Shown: positions 9,667 to 21,644 of the stretch, in pieces
Layout: each line of letters starts with the position of its first letter
How positions within the stretch are numbered: position 1 is the stretch's first letter
DNA from: Cryptomeria japonica
Taxonomy: Eukaryota; Streptophyta; Pinopsida; Cupressales; Cupressaceae
DNA length: 64,000 nt
Reading direction: 5' to 3'
Assembly (NCBI RefSeq): GCF_030272615.1
Contig: NC_081407.1
Location: 375,761,018-375,825,017, forward strand
The notes under the pieces: generated by a model
The model's database searches: none
Told to the model about the DNA's origin: nothing
The model's input: only the letters and a program-made list of their open reading frames with translations
Position numbers and translations under genes: made by a program

Positions 9667-10490
9667 ATGTGTTTAAGGAGTTCATCATTAATTTTTAGAC
9701 AAATTAAAAACAACTACTAAAAAACAAAACTGAAATAACATATAGTTGAAAACATATTTTATTAGGAACTAATAATTAGCATGTGTACCACGCTAAACTG
9801 ACATAAAGAGAGCTAGGGGAAAGGACCCAGTAGTTGAGGGCATTCCAATTCTTGTGATAGAAGTTGTTGATTTAATACCCCCATACTTGTTCATTTAATG
9901 TCCAATTTTTAGTTGTGACTTTAAAGTTGTTATTGCTATGATAAGTACCAATAATTTAATGAAATATACCATTTGTTGTAAAAAGCAACCAATCATGTGA
10001 TGTCACATCAGCTGCACAAGTATTGGGTCCCTTTTGCACACCTATTGGTCTCACTTTTTTTTGGGCTGTTTTGGACAGCTTAGCAAAAACCATGCTGATG
10101 TGGCCTTGAAACCTTAGTTAAAAGCAGGGGACTTGCCAAGTAAACTGCTGTAAAAAATTGGGAGTGATTTGAAATTTCCACATAAGATTTTGAAGAAGTG
10201 TGAAATTAGGGTGCACAACTACTGAGTTCTCTCCCCTACTGCACCCTGATAATACACGTGCATTTGGTGGCTTACTGATCCCGAAATTGTTTCTGTGGTC
10301 CTTGTTTCTCATGGCTATTGTTGAAATTAGTGATCACTAGTGTTTAAGGAGTTTACCATTAATTTTTAGACAGATAAAAAACAATGCTGAAAAGCTAAAC
10401 TTTAAAAAAGAAATAATATATAGTTAAATACATAATTTTTATAGGAACTAATAATTAGCATGTGCACAGCACTGAAGTGACAGAAAGAGA
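9667..10490. repeat. Tandem duplication of about 250 bp, copy 1 split by a MITE
   Basis: Copy 1 begins at 9667 (GTGTTTAAGGAGTT) and copy 2 at about 10340. They share AGGAACTAATAATTAGCATG and AAAGAGAGCTA. Copy 1 stops exactly at the MITE's left end (CTA at 9813-9815). Sequence after the MITE (TACTGCACC...) loosely matches copy 2 after the same point (TAGTGCTCC...). Removing the MITE leaves a period of roughly 250 bp. It lies just downstream of the BURP pseudogene. Confidence 0.65.
9816..10236. mobile_element. 421-bp MITE with TA target site
   Basis: The left end GGGGAAAGGACCCAGTAGTT is mirrored at the right end (reverse complement GGGGAGAGAACTCAGTAGTT), about 17 of 20 matching. Both ends abut TA. 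There is no coding capacity. TA duplication and short length suggest a Tc1/mariner-type (Stowaway-like) non-autonomous DNA transposon, though the terminal sequence is not the classic Stowaway end. Confidence 0.75.
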
Positions 10491-10591
10491 GCTAGTGCTC
10501 CTCACACAAACAAACTACATATATAAGCATTTCCTGCTTCTCCCTATGCTGCAAATTATTTATACGAGAGAGCGCAAGGAAGCGGATCTGA

Positions 10592-11480
10592 TCAGTCGGC
10601 TGTCTGCCACAGGTGGTCTCCTTGGGGAACGAAAAGGCAGATAGAGGGGGTACCAAGCCTCACATTCAGCGCCTTAAATGGGATGTTGTTGGGAATCCAG
10701 GCGCTGGTGTCCTTGTGACACACAGCCACCGCCTCCACCGTCCTACCATCTTCTACCTTCACCCAAACTCTTGCGATCCTCCTGCCTGCTTCCAAAGTAC
10801 ATGCCGACTTATGGCTGTAGTACACAGCATACGCATATTGTTTACTGTGCCAGTAATACACGTCCTTCTCTGCTGCGCCCTCGTCTTTCACTCCCACAAT
10901 GGTATAATCCTGCCTCACAGATTTTGACATGATCTTTGAAACATTCGTGGCCAGCACAGTCAAGCGATTGCTTCCCAACTTCGACGTGCTCAAGTCAACC
11001 AGGGACTCCAACGATGTTGCGCAGAACTTGTTTTCGCCCTCCTCAGCAGGTCTTTCGCATGCTTGCAAAGTCTCCTTCATAGCCACACCCATGACGGAAG
11101 TTTGTCGGAGGAGAAAGGGATTTGGTCTGCCACGTAGCGTTGAAGAAAACGCCTCTCCCTTTCTCGCAAGAAGGTGAGAGAAACTTTGGTTCCGCTCACC
11201 AAATCTTTCTCCAGCAGAAACGTGCACGACGATGCATCCATCGGCATTTGCGTAGTTGGAGCATAAAGTTTGGCTACGTCGCAACGTTCAAAGGCACCGG
11301 CGCAACGCCTTGTGTCCCAACTTTTCTTGGAGGCATCTCCGCGTCCACTTTCATTCCTCCATCGCCCACATTCAACGCTATTTTCCCATCATCAGGTGAG
11401 ATGAGTTCCCGCACAAGTTGTGGAATGGGTGTTGTGGGCAGATACTCTTTCACCATGCAAATGTGCAGCTCCGCTCGCCG
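10592..11480 (-). pseudogene. BURP-domain protein gene, main exon, decayed
   Basis: BURP proteins are plant-specific secreted proteins, several of them cell-wall or stress-related (RD22, polygalacturonase 1 beta). Minus-strand reading gives the parts in family order: EYLPTTPIPQLVRELISP then ALNVGDGG at the N-terminus, FLLEKDLVSGTKVSL, ADQIPFSS, ETLQACERP, KFCATSLESLVD, then AVCHKDTSAW and a C-terminus ending WQTAD with a TGA at 10592-10594. The exon could start after a CACTAG acceptor at 11481; the signal-peptide exon was not found. It is broken: at least two frame changes separate the N-terminal, middle and C-terminal parts. Of the four CH motifs that define the domain only one is intact (CHKD); the others read WH, SH and CL. 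It resembles RD22 more than PG1-beta at the ends. A fragment of a paralogue lies at 847-1015. Confidence 0.8.
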
Positions 11481-13192
11481 CTAGTGACTGTGAATTCCAA
11501 ACAACGAAACTCATAAGCAATGTAAATTTACAAACTACCTAAGTTGGACTCTAAAACAAAAAGAAAAAACCCATACAATGAGAGTAATGAAACTAGTTAA
11601 AGCCCTCATCTTGTTAAAACACAACAAGCAAGTTAACGATTTCAGAGATACCGAGTGAAGGAGGGTCTCATCCATTGAAGAATCTCCTTTCAAACAAGAT
11701 GATGATTAAGATCAAGAAGACAAAAATCTGCATGTGTGCCATAAACGATGATACTCAAATAATAATCATATGACAACAACTATAATACCAGTCAATCGAA
11801 AATATGAATGACACATAAATCTACATGAGTGACCCCAATGACACTCCTCAATCAATGAAGTTGCATGAGTGATCTCATCATCACTCCTCAACCAATTCAT
11901 GTTGAAAATACAGGGGCAAGAGTCTAAAGAACCTTGATAAACTGAGGAAGGTAGCCTCCAGAAAATAGGAATGCAGGAGTGTTTAAACTCACTTGAAGCA
12001 TAACTAAGAAAGCATTAGAACAAACAATATGATACTCCCCATAATGATGACTAGGAAGAACTACACACATGCATGAGGCAAGAATACTAGGGATCGTTTT
12101 GTTGCTGTGGAGGGGCACTCATTTGACAAAGTTGTGATTGGCAAACAACAAGGCACTGCACAACCCCCATGGCACTTAATAATACAGAGCAAGTACAATA
12201 ATATGATCTCAAGTAGCACTACAAATTAGTCATTGAAGTTTTACTAATGATACTACACCACCTGAAAAAAAATCATTCATCAATAGATTCTAATGAGTGG
12301 AATGGGGTTCACATAAGTCATCTAGTGACTATGATAGCGAGGAAAATTTCGAAGAACAAGTGAACCAACATCAAAAGATAGTTTCAGAGTTGGACAAACA
12401 ACAGTTACACCAAGAATAGCACCAAAAAAAAATTGAGAGCCCAAGATAAAAATGCTAGTGGCGAAGCATGGTTCAAAATCATTTGGAATCCTGAACCCTC
12501 TACGTCTCGAGACTGTCTAAACCACGAAAAGTGAGAACTCCAGTTGTTGAGTGCTTTTCTACTAATGATGATCCAACTAACTTTACAACAGAAACTGATG
12601 AAGAGAGTACCAATAATGACCCTTGACTTACTTAGGATCTTAACCTTTTACTTTGCTCATGAAAGTTGACTTTCCTCAAGATTGAAAAAGTCGGCCATTT
12701 CAATGTGTGAGGAAACTCAAACACGACTTGTTTATGGATTTCAATTTAAGTTCTGTGTGACTTAAACTTGGTTTATGAGATACTCAAGAAATTTCAGCAT
12801 TTTGGATTGGATTGGAAACTCGGCCGTTCATCGATGACTTGGAGTTATAGGAAGCTCGGCTATTTATCATATTCATCAATTTATACTCTCAGCATTGAAC
12901 ATTTATTTCATCGGATTCTTCATTCTTTCGAGCTCATTGATAAGTTTCAGGTTGTGATCGTTTCTTGCAAAGTTTTCAAACGTCATTAATTTCAATGAAC
13001 AAATCCTCCCAAATCCTTATTTCCATGGCATCTTCTCAGTATCACTTCCACGTTTATGCATTTTGTTAAAGCGCCGGAAGCTACTGTTAGGGCATCGGCC
13101 CGGGTATCTCAGACACTTCACAATCTTGAAACCCTCTATGCATATAACTATGCATATATTATAGGGTTTTTCTATAATATAAAAGAATTTAT
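11481..13192. other. Non-coding; weak coding-like trace only
   Basis: Upstream of the BURP exon no signal-peptide exon could be picked out. Around 12320-12630 the plus strand has a polar, Glu/Gln-rich trace (for example EENFEEQVNQHQKIVSELD) broken by stops and without recognisable family. The rest shows nothing. Confidence 0.35.
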
Positions 13193-13480
13193 TTTCTAAT
13201 GTATTTTTTTGGATTCGATTGTGTGTATTTTTTTTCATCAACGTTTCGAATCACACTCTGTGATTCATCATCGGGATTCGAAACATATACATATACCAAT
13301 AGACATATACACAAATACATAATATACATATACCAAAGGACATATATACAGATAGATATATGTATATAGACATATACATATACCAATAGACATATATATA
13401 TAAATATATGGAATGTGATTCGAAACATTGATGGAAAAAAATACACATAATTGAATCCAGAAAAATACATTAGAATACAA
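13193..13480. mobile_element. Foldback (inverted-repeat) element
   Basis: The left arm (13193-13260) and right arm (13411-13480) are inverted copies of about 68 bp, including TCTAATGTATTTTT and GTTTCGAATCACA. The loop is a CATATA/ACATATACCAATAG-type minisatellite. A second inverted pair GTTTCGAATC / GATTCGAAAC sits at 13245-13286 at the arm's inner edge. It could fold into one long hairpin. It is non-coding; a MITE or foldback transposon fits best. Confidence 0.65.
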
Positions 13481-15024
13481 ATGAATTGTGGAAATCTCAT
13501 TGCTTTAATCAGAATTTAGCTAGCATTTGTTACTTTATCCTAATTCAGATTCAAGTTAGAAGCAAGATGTTTCTAACAGGAAATAAAGTGGCCTAGAACA
13601 AAACTCCTATTAAGCTATCAAGATAGCCTGCCCATATTAATGTCTAATGCTCTGCATTCTATTTTCTTAGTCTCAGATTAGCATAGTGCAAGGACTGGTA
13701 TAAGCCCTCGAATCATGTAAGTTGGTGTGAGTTTTTCTCTCTTTACTGGGCATGTCATTTGCAGAAACAAAAAAAATTGAAGGAAATTAGAATTCATTAA
13801 TTTCAAAACAAGTAAAAGCACATATACATTACAAAACATAGTCTCCTCTATATTTTAAGGCAAAAATCCATAAATCACTTTGCACTATGCCACTTACCAT
13901 GAGCAAGGACACGTCTAGTGTGAACAAACTAAATTTTTTGCTTCCCTCCATTTTCGATTTTTTGCGTTACAGAACATAGAATAAAATAGTTGCACATAGT
14001 ACGAGAAATAGATTAATTGCTAAAAGCATGGTGAAAACATTAGTCTCCGCCTAGATGGGCGGGGACTAAAAATGACAAGCAAAGACGTGAGAAACACTCC
14101 ATCTAACACCTAAAAGAATAGTTAAATCAATAGATATTTGTCGATATTAAAATTAAATGCTATGATAGGTTTTGTTTGATTATTTTATTGATAGCTAATT
14201 ACATTTTATTGCAGGATCTAACCATACTGTAAATTAAGAATATCAAGGTACTTTCAGACAACTAGGACAGAGTTGAGTTTTACCATTTCTGGTGAAGTAT
14301 TGCACATATGATGTGCTTCTCAAATATTCTCTGCTTTGTATGATTAGAATGGCTGGAAAAAGATGATAGTTGTGAAATAAATTATATTAGCGTTGAATTT
14401 GTACTTTGAATCTGAGTGATGGAATTACACTTGCTAGAATTACTCTATTAAATTTTTATTAAATTGCTTTTATTTGAATTAATGAGTCAAAGGTAATTAG
14501 AATTAATATTTATGTTATTTAATTCATCATTTTAATTAATATTTTATTTATTTAATGAAAGTCATAAATTTTTATTATCATTTTTTTAGATTAATGTTTA
14601 GATTCATAGTTTTTAAGTTATAGTGATGTATTTGTATTATTGAGGTTATTTAAGCTATGAATTTAGGTTGACAATTATTTGTTTTTTAATTTTATTTTAA
14701 TATATTTATTAATAAGTCTTGTTTATTTTCCTCTGTTTATGTAATTCTAGCCAATTGTTGAAGTAGATTGCATCTATAAAATTTCTGTATAAAAAGTGTA
14801 TTATTTTAGTCCACTTCTTTTGTTTTCAAGAAAGGAAAGAAATTATATCTATGTCAAGGATACTGGATACACAAATAAAATGATGAAGTATTTAATTACA
14901 ATTAGCTTTGATTTGAAGGTTTTCTATCAGTTCTCTTTCAAAGTTGTGGATGTCTTTTGGCACTTAAAAAACTAATATATACTTTATTTTCAGAAGAGTT
15001 TTGCTTGACGTTCTTTGGGCTTAT

Positions 15025-15102
15025 AGGTTTGTATGATTGTATCACATAATCAAGTACATTCTCAGGTTTGTATGATTGTATCACATAATCAAATACATTC
15101 TC
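15025..15102. repeat. Tandem duplication, 39-bp period
   Basis: The unit AGGTTTGTATGATTGTATCA... occurs at 15025 and again at 15064, with one or two differences. Confidence 0.9.
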
Positions 15103-15400
15103 AGCATAGATATCCCAATTTGGTTGTTTAGTCATTTACCAATATGTGAAAGCTTTGGATAATAACCTTTACAAATATTGTAAAGGAAATACAAATACAT
15201 CTTGATGTTTATAGTCAACTTTAAAGATTTTTTCTTGAATGCTTGTTGAACTACTCACTGTGCAAGTTACATCTTTCAACCATGTATATACTATTTAATT
15301 ATTTTTAATTATTGAATGATGTTGAATTGGTATCACAATGTGTTCATTTTTTAATTCTCTTTCTTATAGAACTTTCAACATTCTTGACATGGTTTATTAC

Positions 15401-15503
15401 GAAACATGTTTTCCTACTGATCTGAAGTTTAAACGAAACATGTTTCCCTACTGATCTGAAGTTTTTAGTTCACTGTGTTTGAAGTTTTTAGTTCACTGTG
15501 TTT
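15401..15503. repeat. Two adjoining tandem duplications (34-bp and 22-bp periods)
   Basis: GAAACATGTTTTCCTACTGA recurs 34 bp later (15401, 15435). GAAGTTTTTAGTTCACTGTG then recurs 22 bp later (15459, 15481). Confidence 0.85.
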
Positions 15504-16089
15504 GGTGTTTGTATTTTAGGCTTTTGTTTCAATCTTAGTTTCATTAGTCTATTTTCGTCATCATTTCTCCAAAGAATTGTACAATATATTGGTATAACTA
15601 CATGCTGATTTTATTAGGTTGCCCTGATCTATAGTGTTTCTTGATGACATTAATGTTAATTTTATTATTTATTAATAATTAAATAACTAACATGTATACA
15701 TGATACTATGGTATTGTTTTGTGCATTCATCTATCACCCCTATGAATCAACATCGTTATTATAAATATTTGTTTTGCAAATCAAACATTTTATAAAATCT
15801 CTTAAATTGCTTCATATGAATATGATTTCCTAAAGTACATCAATAGCTTGGAAAGTTAAAGGTTGCTTCTGCAGATTATAAAGCAATACCAGTTCATATA
15901 GAATAGTAAATTTTATATCAAATTCAAAGTTTTTCTCCAACAATAGTCTCAGGACAAAAGATTATCAATTGTGTATTCCTCTAGAACATCTCGGCAGGAA
16001 CTTGATGCTTTGCGTCTCTTGTTTATTTATGTGGTAGGATGCTATATTAATGACCAAATTCTCATTTTTATTTACTTTTACTATCAAGC

Positions 16090-17290
16090 AGTATTGAGAG
16101 TTGGAAGTTACAATTATAAATTAAATAAAAGAAAATAAATATTCTTGTTTGTAGATTATGTAGATTATATTTTGTGAAAATGCATCATGAATTATTATAA
16201 ATATATTTCATAAATTTATTTCTAACACCATTTTTGAAAATTACTATAGTTTACTCTTAGTATAACTATAGTTGATTCTTGATTAGTTGTTTCTTTTGTC
16301 ATAACCTCAATTTTTTTATCATCTCTTGATCATGTGTGTGTTTAGGAGATTCACCCATCTTTATAAAGGTATTTTTATGACCTTTCATATTAGTATTACA
16401 ACTTCTTTAAAAAATTAAAGCATTTTTTGATATTTATTGCATAAAGTCGCATAGTAAAAATCATTCATATTTTTTTTTAAAAAATATATCCTATTTCCAT
16501 AGGGGCTTCACTAGCTAGGGAATATTATATCATGTGCATTCATTTTGGGGGGTTTAATATCCAAAAACAATAGAATAATATATTTCTTATCTGGTGAAAA
16601 TAGGGGGTTTTAAATTAGGGTTATGAAAAAATGCAAAATTTGGTGAAAATAGTGGGGTTTTCAATTCATGTTGGGTATTGAGAGGGGGTGATGAAAAATG
16701 AGTTTAGGGCAATATTTAAAAAAAAAAGAGGGGGATTCCTTAATATGCCATGAATGCGCGGGATATAACCTAGGTTCATTAAGTGAGGCCTCTATGCCTA
16801 CTTCTTATGCATTTTCAAACAATCACATTGATAATTAATTGTTTTTTAACAATAATGATAATATATTTGTAAATTATAATGGTTTTAATTACCCATTTCA
16901 TTATTGCTATAAAAAGCGCCTTCATCTTGTAAAGGTCTTGATTATCTCTTTCATTATTATCATTAAATTTTACTTTGTTATTGTAATCCTTTCTTTGTCT
17001 ATTTCTATTTTCTCTACTTTGATAGTCTCTTCTTGTAAATTTTCATATTCATAATAAGATGACTCATCGAATATTTATCCCTTAAAGTTATAATATTAAG
17101 ATTAGATTAAAAATCTTGCTTGGTAAAATTTTTAATCTATCAACTCATCCTTTTCTCATGATTTTGAAGAGATCCCATAAGAAAAATGTAAATACAAAAG
17201 TTATCTTTCCAATAGCTATTAACATAAAGGAAAATATCTATAAAAAATTTCAATATTTTTTTTGGCATTTATGTTTTTAATTAGATAATC
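16090..17290. repeat. 1.6-kb dispersed repeat, copy A, left part
   Basis: It matches 24005-25163 in the same orientation. Shared blocks include TTGGAAGTTACAATTATAAA, GTGAAAATGCATCATGAAT, TTTTTATGACCTTTCATATT and CAACTCATCCTTTTCTCA. Copy A is missing the 270-bp insert seen in copy B at 24122. It is non-coding. Confidence 0.75.
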
Positions 17291-17338
17291 AGGGTTTTGC
17301 AAGTTCCCTGAGACCTTTTACAGTGAAATATAAGTTTT

Positions 17339-17573
17339 TGAACATCCAAAATACTGAGAGGGGAGGGGTGAATCAGTATTCCCTTGAATTTATTAAAACT
17401 TTTCAACAACCATCCACATAACATAAGTAGATCGCATAAATGAAAAAAAAAAAACCAACAATAGAATACACCACATGACAACAGTATTTTATACATGGAA
17501 AACCCAAATGGAAAAAGCCATGGAGATGGTTAGCTCTCAATATTATGTAACCGGTTACAAAGTACAATAGGTG
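17339..17573 (-). repeat. Direct repeat R1 (left), probable LTR part
   Basis: It matches 21406-21644. Shared strings include GAACATCCAAAATACTGAGA, GGGAGGGGTGAAT and AGCTCTCAATATTATGTAAC. As these repeats bound the gag-like region they are probably LTR remnants. Confidence 0.65.
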
Positions 17574-20500
17574 ACTATAATTCAAGCTTTCCTAATCTAA
17601 AATTTCTGAAAGGAATCAATCTTGTTGAAGTCAACAAATAATATGGAAGAAACAATGAGTTGGAACTTTAATTGAGCAAAAAGAAGATTTTATAGTGTGC
17701 TAGAGTTGGTACTAGCTGCCACCTTTTCAATGGCGTCAGCCGATGAGGTACATTCTTTAGATGAAGTCTTTTCTTCTATTTTCTTTTCTTCCATTTTATC
17801 CTCTTTCTCCTTTGAACTATCCGAGGGGACATCAACAACATTAGGTGCATTTTTTGGAGGGATTTCTTCCATTTTAGTGACATTAGGTGTAGTATTATCA
17901 AATATAATATCTTCTGAAATAATTATTTCATTAACAATGCTATCAACAATAGCTTCAGTAGAGACAATTTTTGAACCTTCAATAACTGTTAAAAGTCCAA
18001 GTTTCTGTATTATGCCCTCAACATAATCTACAGTTTCTACTTTTATTGCATCTATATCTTGAAATCCTTCTATAAGGGTATCTAACCTTTTCTTGGTCCT
18101 GAGCTCTATTTTGCACTTGCATAAGCATAGCCTTATCATTCTTGGAAATTTAGGGTATTTCCAACAACTTCTAGAGAATATTGTTGGATTTCTTTATCTT
18201 CTTCCATAGCCTTCTAATTTCATTTAGAATTTCTAGAGGTCTTAGGAGATATCTTTCTTAAAATCTTCTAAATTAGCATTTAGTCTAATATAGTATTTTA
18301 TGAAAGCTTTTACTATTATTTCCTTATCCTCTTTATCATCTTCAACATGCATGCCACCTACTTGTTTTAGCTCTCCTTCTAGATTTATCATATTAAGCAT
18401 AGATTCTAGTTCAAGGGGATCCATCACTATATTTTTACCTTTGCCCTTTTTGAACTTGAATCTATAATTATTATTATTTAGATCTTTCAGATCCTCATGC
18501 TCAGATTTGAAATCAATGATTTTCCTCTTGACCTCTCTTGGATTTCCTTGCTTAGACAAAGAAGATGCAAGGATCTCCTTCTTCTCTTAGCTAGTTTATG
18601 CTTCAGTTCACTCAGAGATGCCTAAATTCCTTAACAGTGGTGCCAAAAGAGGCAACGATCCTATTGGATATTTTGACCTATTCAATTTCTTCTTCTGTAA
18701 TTATGCCAGACTGCTTCATAGATTCTTTAATGGATTTTTGCACATTTCTCTTTCTTTCCTTCTAGGTTTGCTCCATGTAGATTTTCATCGATTTCTCCTA
18801 AGTTGTCTTGTACCTTTCTTATGACTCATCAATAGGGCTCTTGAATAAGACTTTTACAAGTCCTTCTAGCATTTCCCCAAAGAACTCTTAGGGAAAAGCC
18901 AAAAAATACTTGGTTCTTAGAACAATGGCTTCCATAAAGTATTTATCGGTTGAAATTATGAATGTGATGTCATCCTTGTATTTCTTTACAATGGATTTGG
19001 GAATTCTTTGCATGTTGTGTATCATTAATTGCAAAAAGAGAAATATACAGTAAATGCTTTGCCCTTCTTAGTATATTTAGAAAACCTCTTCAGACATTTT
19101 GCAATCTAATGTGCTACTAGAATGACTTGCAGCCAGAATAGTTTCCTAATTTTAGAAACTCCTATAGAAAATGGAATGGAATGAACAGTGCTAGGGTTCC
19201 ATATTTAAATGGATGCTTCTTCTTCTTGTATTTTTTTAGATTATCAAGAACCCGTTGTCTCAAAATCTCACACAAATCATAATCAATATTCTTTTCCACC
19301 ATTTCATAGGCCATATTGACCACAATGGCTAAAATAGAATTTTACTGGTTTGCGTAGTAGACCTTGTTCTTGATCATCATTGATACATATCGCATGGTAG
19401 GGTTTGTTATGGTACTAAGCTTCAGACAATGAAGGGTCAACTTTGGAATCTCTTTGTTCCTCGTCGACTTTGGTACTGAAATACCTACTGAGTCACACAT
19501 TTTGGTTACCACCTTCATTACATTCTTGGTGATTTGAAAATATTTTTTGAGCCATATGAATTCATCATGGAAATGACTTATCAACATGCTAACCCATTTT
19601 TCATCTAGACAGAAATTGGGGAAATAATTCCATGCATTTAACTTTTTGTGAACAAGGGTTTGATATTCTGGTTTGATTTCAAAATTGTCCCCAATCAGAT
19701 TATTAGACCATAATTGTTGCAACTTTCCATGGTATTGTTCTTCCAATTTTACATAGATATTTGTCATAATATCCTCAGTTAACTAAACTCCAAAAGGAAT
19801 ACTTGAAGGTGCACTTGTCAGATCATTTTCAAGTGACTTGTTTAGGTATTTCTTAAATATTGGATGTTCTTGGGTATTAAAATAAAAAATGATGGGAGTA
19901 GCCATGGATGAAAAATACTAAAAATAAAAAATTTGTAGTGAAATACCTTTTGTCACTTCATCGATAAACCCTAACCCTTGATTCCCTCTATTGTTGTTTG
20001 AATTCTCTTTAGCTTTGAGTGATAAATTACTAAGTGAGTTCTCCTTTTATCCTTTTTTGATCCACTTGCATGCAATAAATGCAATAGGAAATAAAGTTTA
20101 GCTTTAATGAATATTCATTCTATTTGAGTTTACTGAGATCTTCTAGACTTTCACATTTTGTCATAGTGAAATGTTCTTCATTGGATTTTTCATCAACACA
20201 CATCTCTCAACACGTCGTTACTATAGCCTTGTTCTCTTTGGCAACTGAAAGATATTTATTGACTTGCTCCCCCTTGGCCAAAGCCTCTAACTCTCAATTG
20301 TTGAAGCACATGTTTGCATTGGAGCTAGGTGTAACATCAACTTATTTATTTCTCCAAATCTTCTTCACCTCTGCCTTCACATCTTCCTTATTGATTTTCT
20401 TTACTAGTCTATTTGACTTAGCTTCTCCTCTTCTGTAATGCCTCACAATATGTCTAGGTTTGTTACAGTTGGAACATCTGTCATATCTTTGACCTTGTCT

Positions 20501-21403
20501 TGATTTGCACTTGTTAGCCTTATGTCCAAACATGTTGCATGTATAGCATCAACCTATAAATTGACTATTTCTATTTTGTTCTATCATACCATGATTTTTA
20601 CATTGACTAGCTTTATGACCATAATTCTTACAAGTATAATGCCTACTAGAGCATGATCTAACATTCTAATTTATTCTATTTTTACAAACGAATGCTTTGT
20701 GACCTAATTTATTTCAATTAAAACAATAACGATTAAAAGAAGTATTTCTTTTACTTACCTATTGCTCGACCAATGATTTACCTTTGTCATCTTTCACTGC
20801 ATTATCGGATTCAATTTCCCTTGCTAAAGATGGTCCTTCTTTGCTTTCTAACTTTCTTTGCGATCTTTCACTTGTCTCAAATCCTAGACCACTTTTGTTT
20901 TTTCAAAGACCTTTACACAACTAACATCTAATCAAAGTTACCTAAACTTACTTTAGGTTTGTCTTCTCATTTCTTTGACCTTTTTAGATCCGATTTCAAG
21001 GTTGTGACATCTTATTCAAGCTTATTACATTCTTCTATTTTGCATTCGCCATTTTATTCAAGTACTACTTGGTTTTTTCATCTTCTTCACTCTTGGCTTT
21101 TAGATATACAATTGTGCTATTTGCATGCTTGAGTTCTTCATTAACTTCCTTCTTCCTTTCTCTAAATTTTGTAATTTGCTCTCTTAGCTTTTTGATACAC
21201 TCATTCCAGCTAATTGAACATTTTCTCTCAGATCTCTTCTTTTATTCTCAATATTCTCATGAGCTTCAAGAGAAGTTATAAGGTCTCCATCTACATCTGG
21301 ATATTTATCATGATCTAAAGTAGACTTAGGTGACATATGCTCAACTTTGTAGATCTCCTTTGAGTTATTCGACTCTTCTAAAGGACCTTGTTTTGATAAC
21401 AAT

Positions 21404-21644
21404 TGTTGAACATCCAAAATACTGAGAGGGGAGGGGTGAATTGGTATTCCCTTGAATTTATTAAAAATTTTAAACAACCATCCACATAACATAACTAGAT
21501 CACATAGATGAAAAGAATAATAACCAAAAACATAATATACCACTTGACACTAGTATTTTCTACATGGAAAATGGGAAAAACCACGGAGAGGGTTCTAGCT
21601 CTCAATATTATGTAACCAATTACAGAATACAATAGGTGGCTCAC
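21404..21644 (-). repeat. Direct repeat R2 (right), probable LTR part with adjoining primer site
   Basis: The pair of R1. On the minus strand it ends TGTTCAACA and is followed at once by ATTGTTATCAAAACA, resembling the initiator tRNA-Met site TGGTATCAGAGC. The LTR element at 33199 ends the same way. Sequence 21645-22220 has no counterpart beside R1. Confidence 0.55.

Larger units (their letters stand above)
13481..16089. other. Non-coding, A+T-rich, with small tandem duplications
   Basis: No gene is recognisable. It contains a GC-rich perfect-looking hairpin at 14040-14069 and the short duplications listed at 15025 and 15401. Confidence 0.5.

Noticed and set aside
10472-10500. TGACAGAAAGAGAGCTAGTG resembles miR156 (TGACAGAAGAGAGTGAGCAC)
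   Set aside because: It has an extra base, several mismatches at the 3' half, and no complementary arm nearby to form a precursor hairpin.
10613-11484. Plus-strand open frames across the BURP region
   Set aside because: They are antisense shadows; the minus strand carries the recognisable domain.
13189-13500. Three overlapping Tyr/Ile/Cys-rich minus-strand frames
   Set aside because: They translate the CATATA-type repeat loop of the foldback element.
15017-15135. Small frame with the repeated peptide DYVIQSYKPEN
   Set aside because: It arises from the 39-bp tandem duplication in otherwise non-coding DNA.
17697-18026. Plus-strand Ser/Ile-rich frame of 109 codons
   Set aside because: It is the complement of the acidic minus-strand frame in the gag-bearing element.
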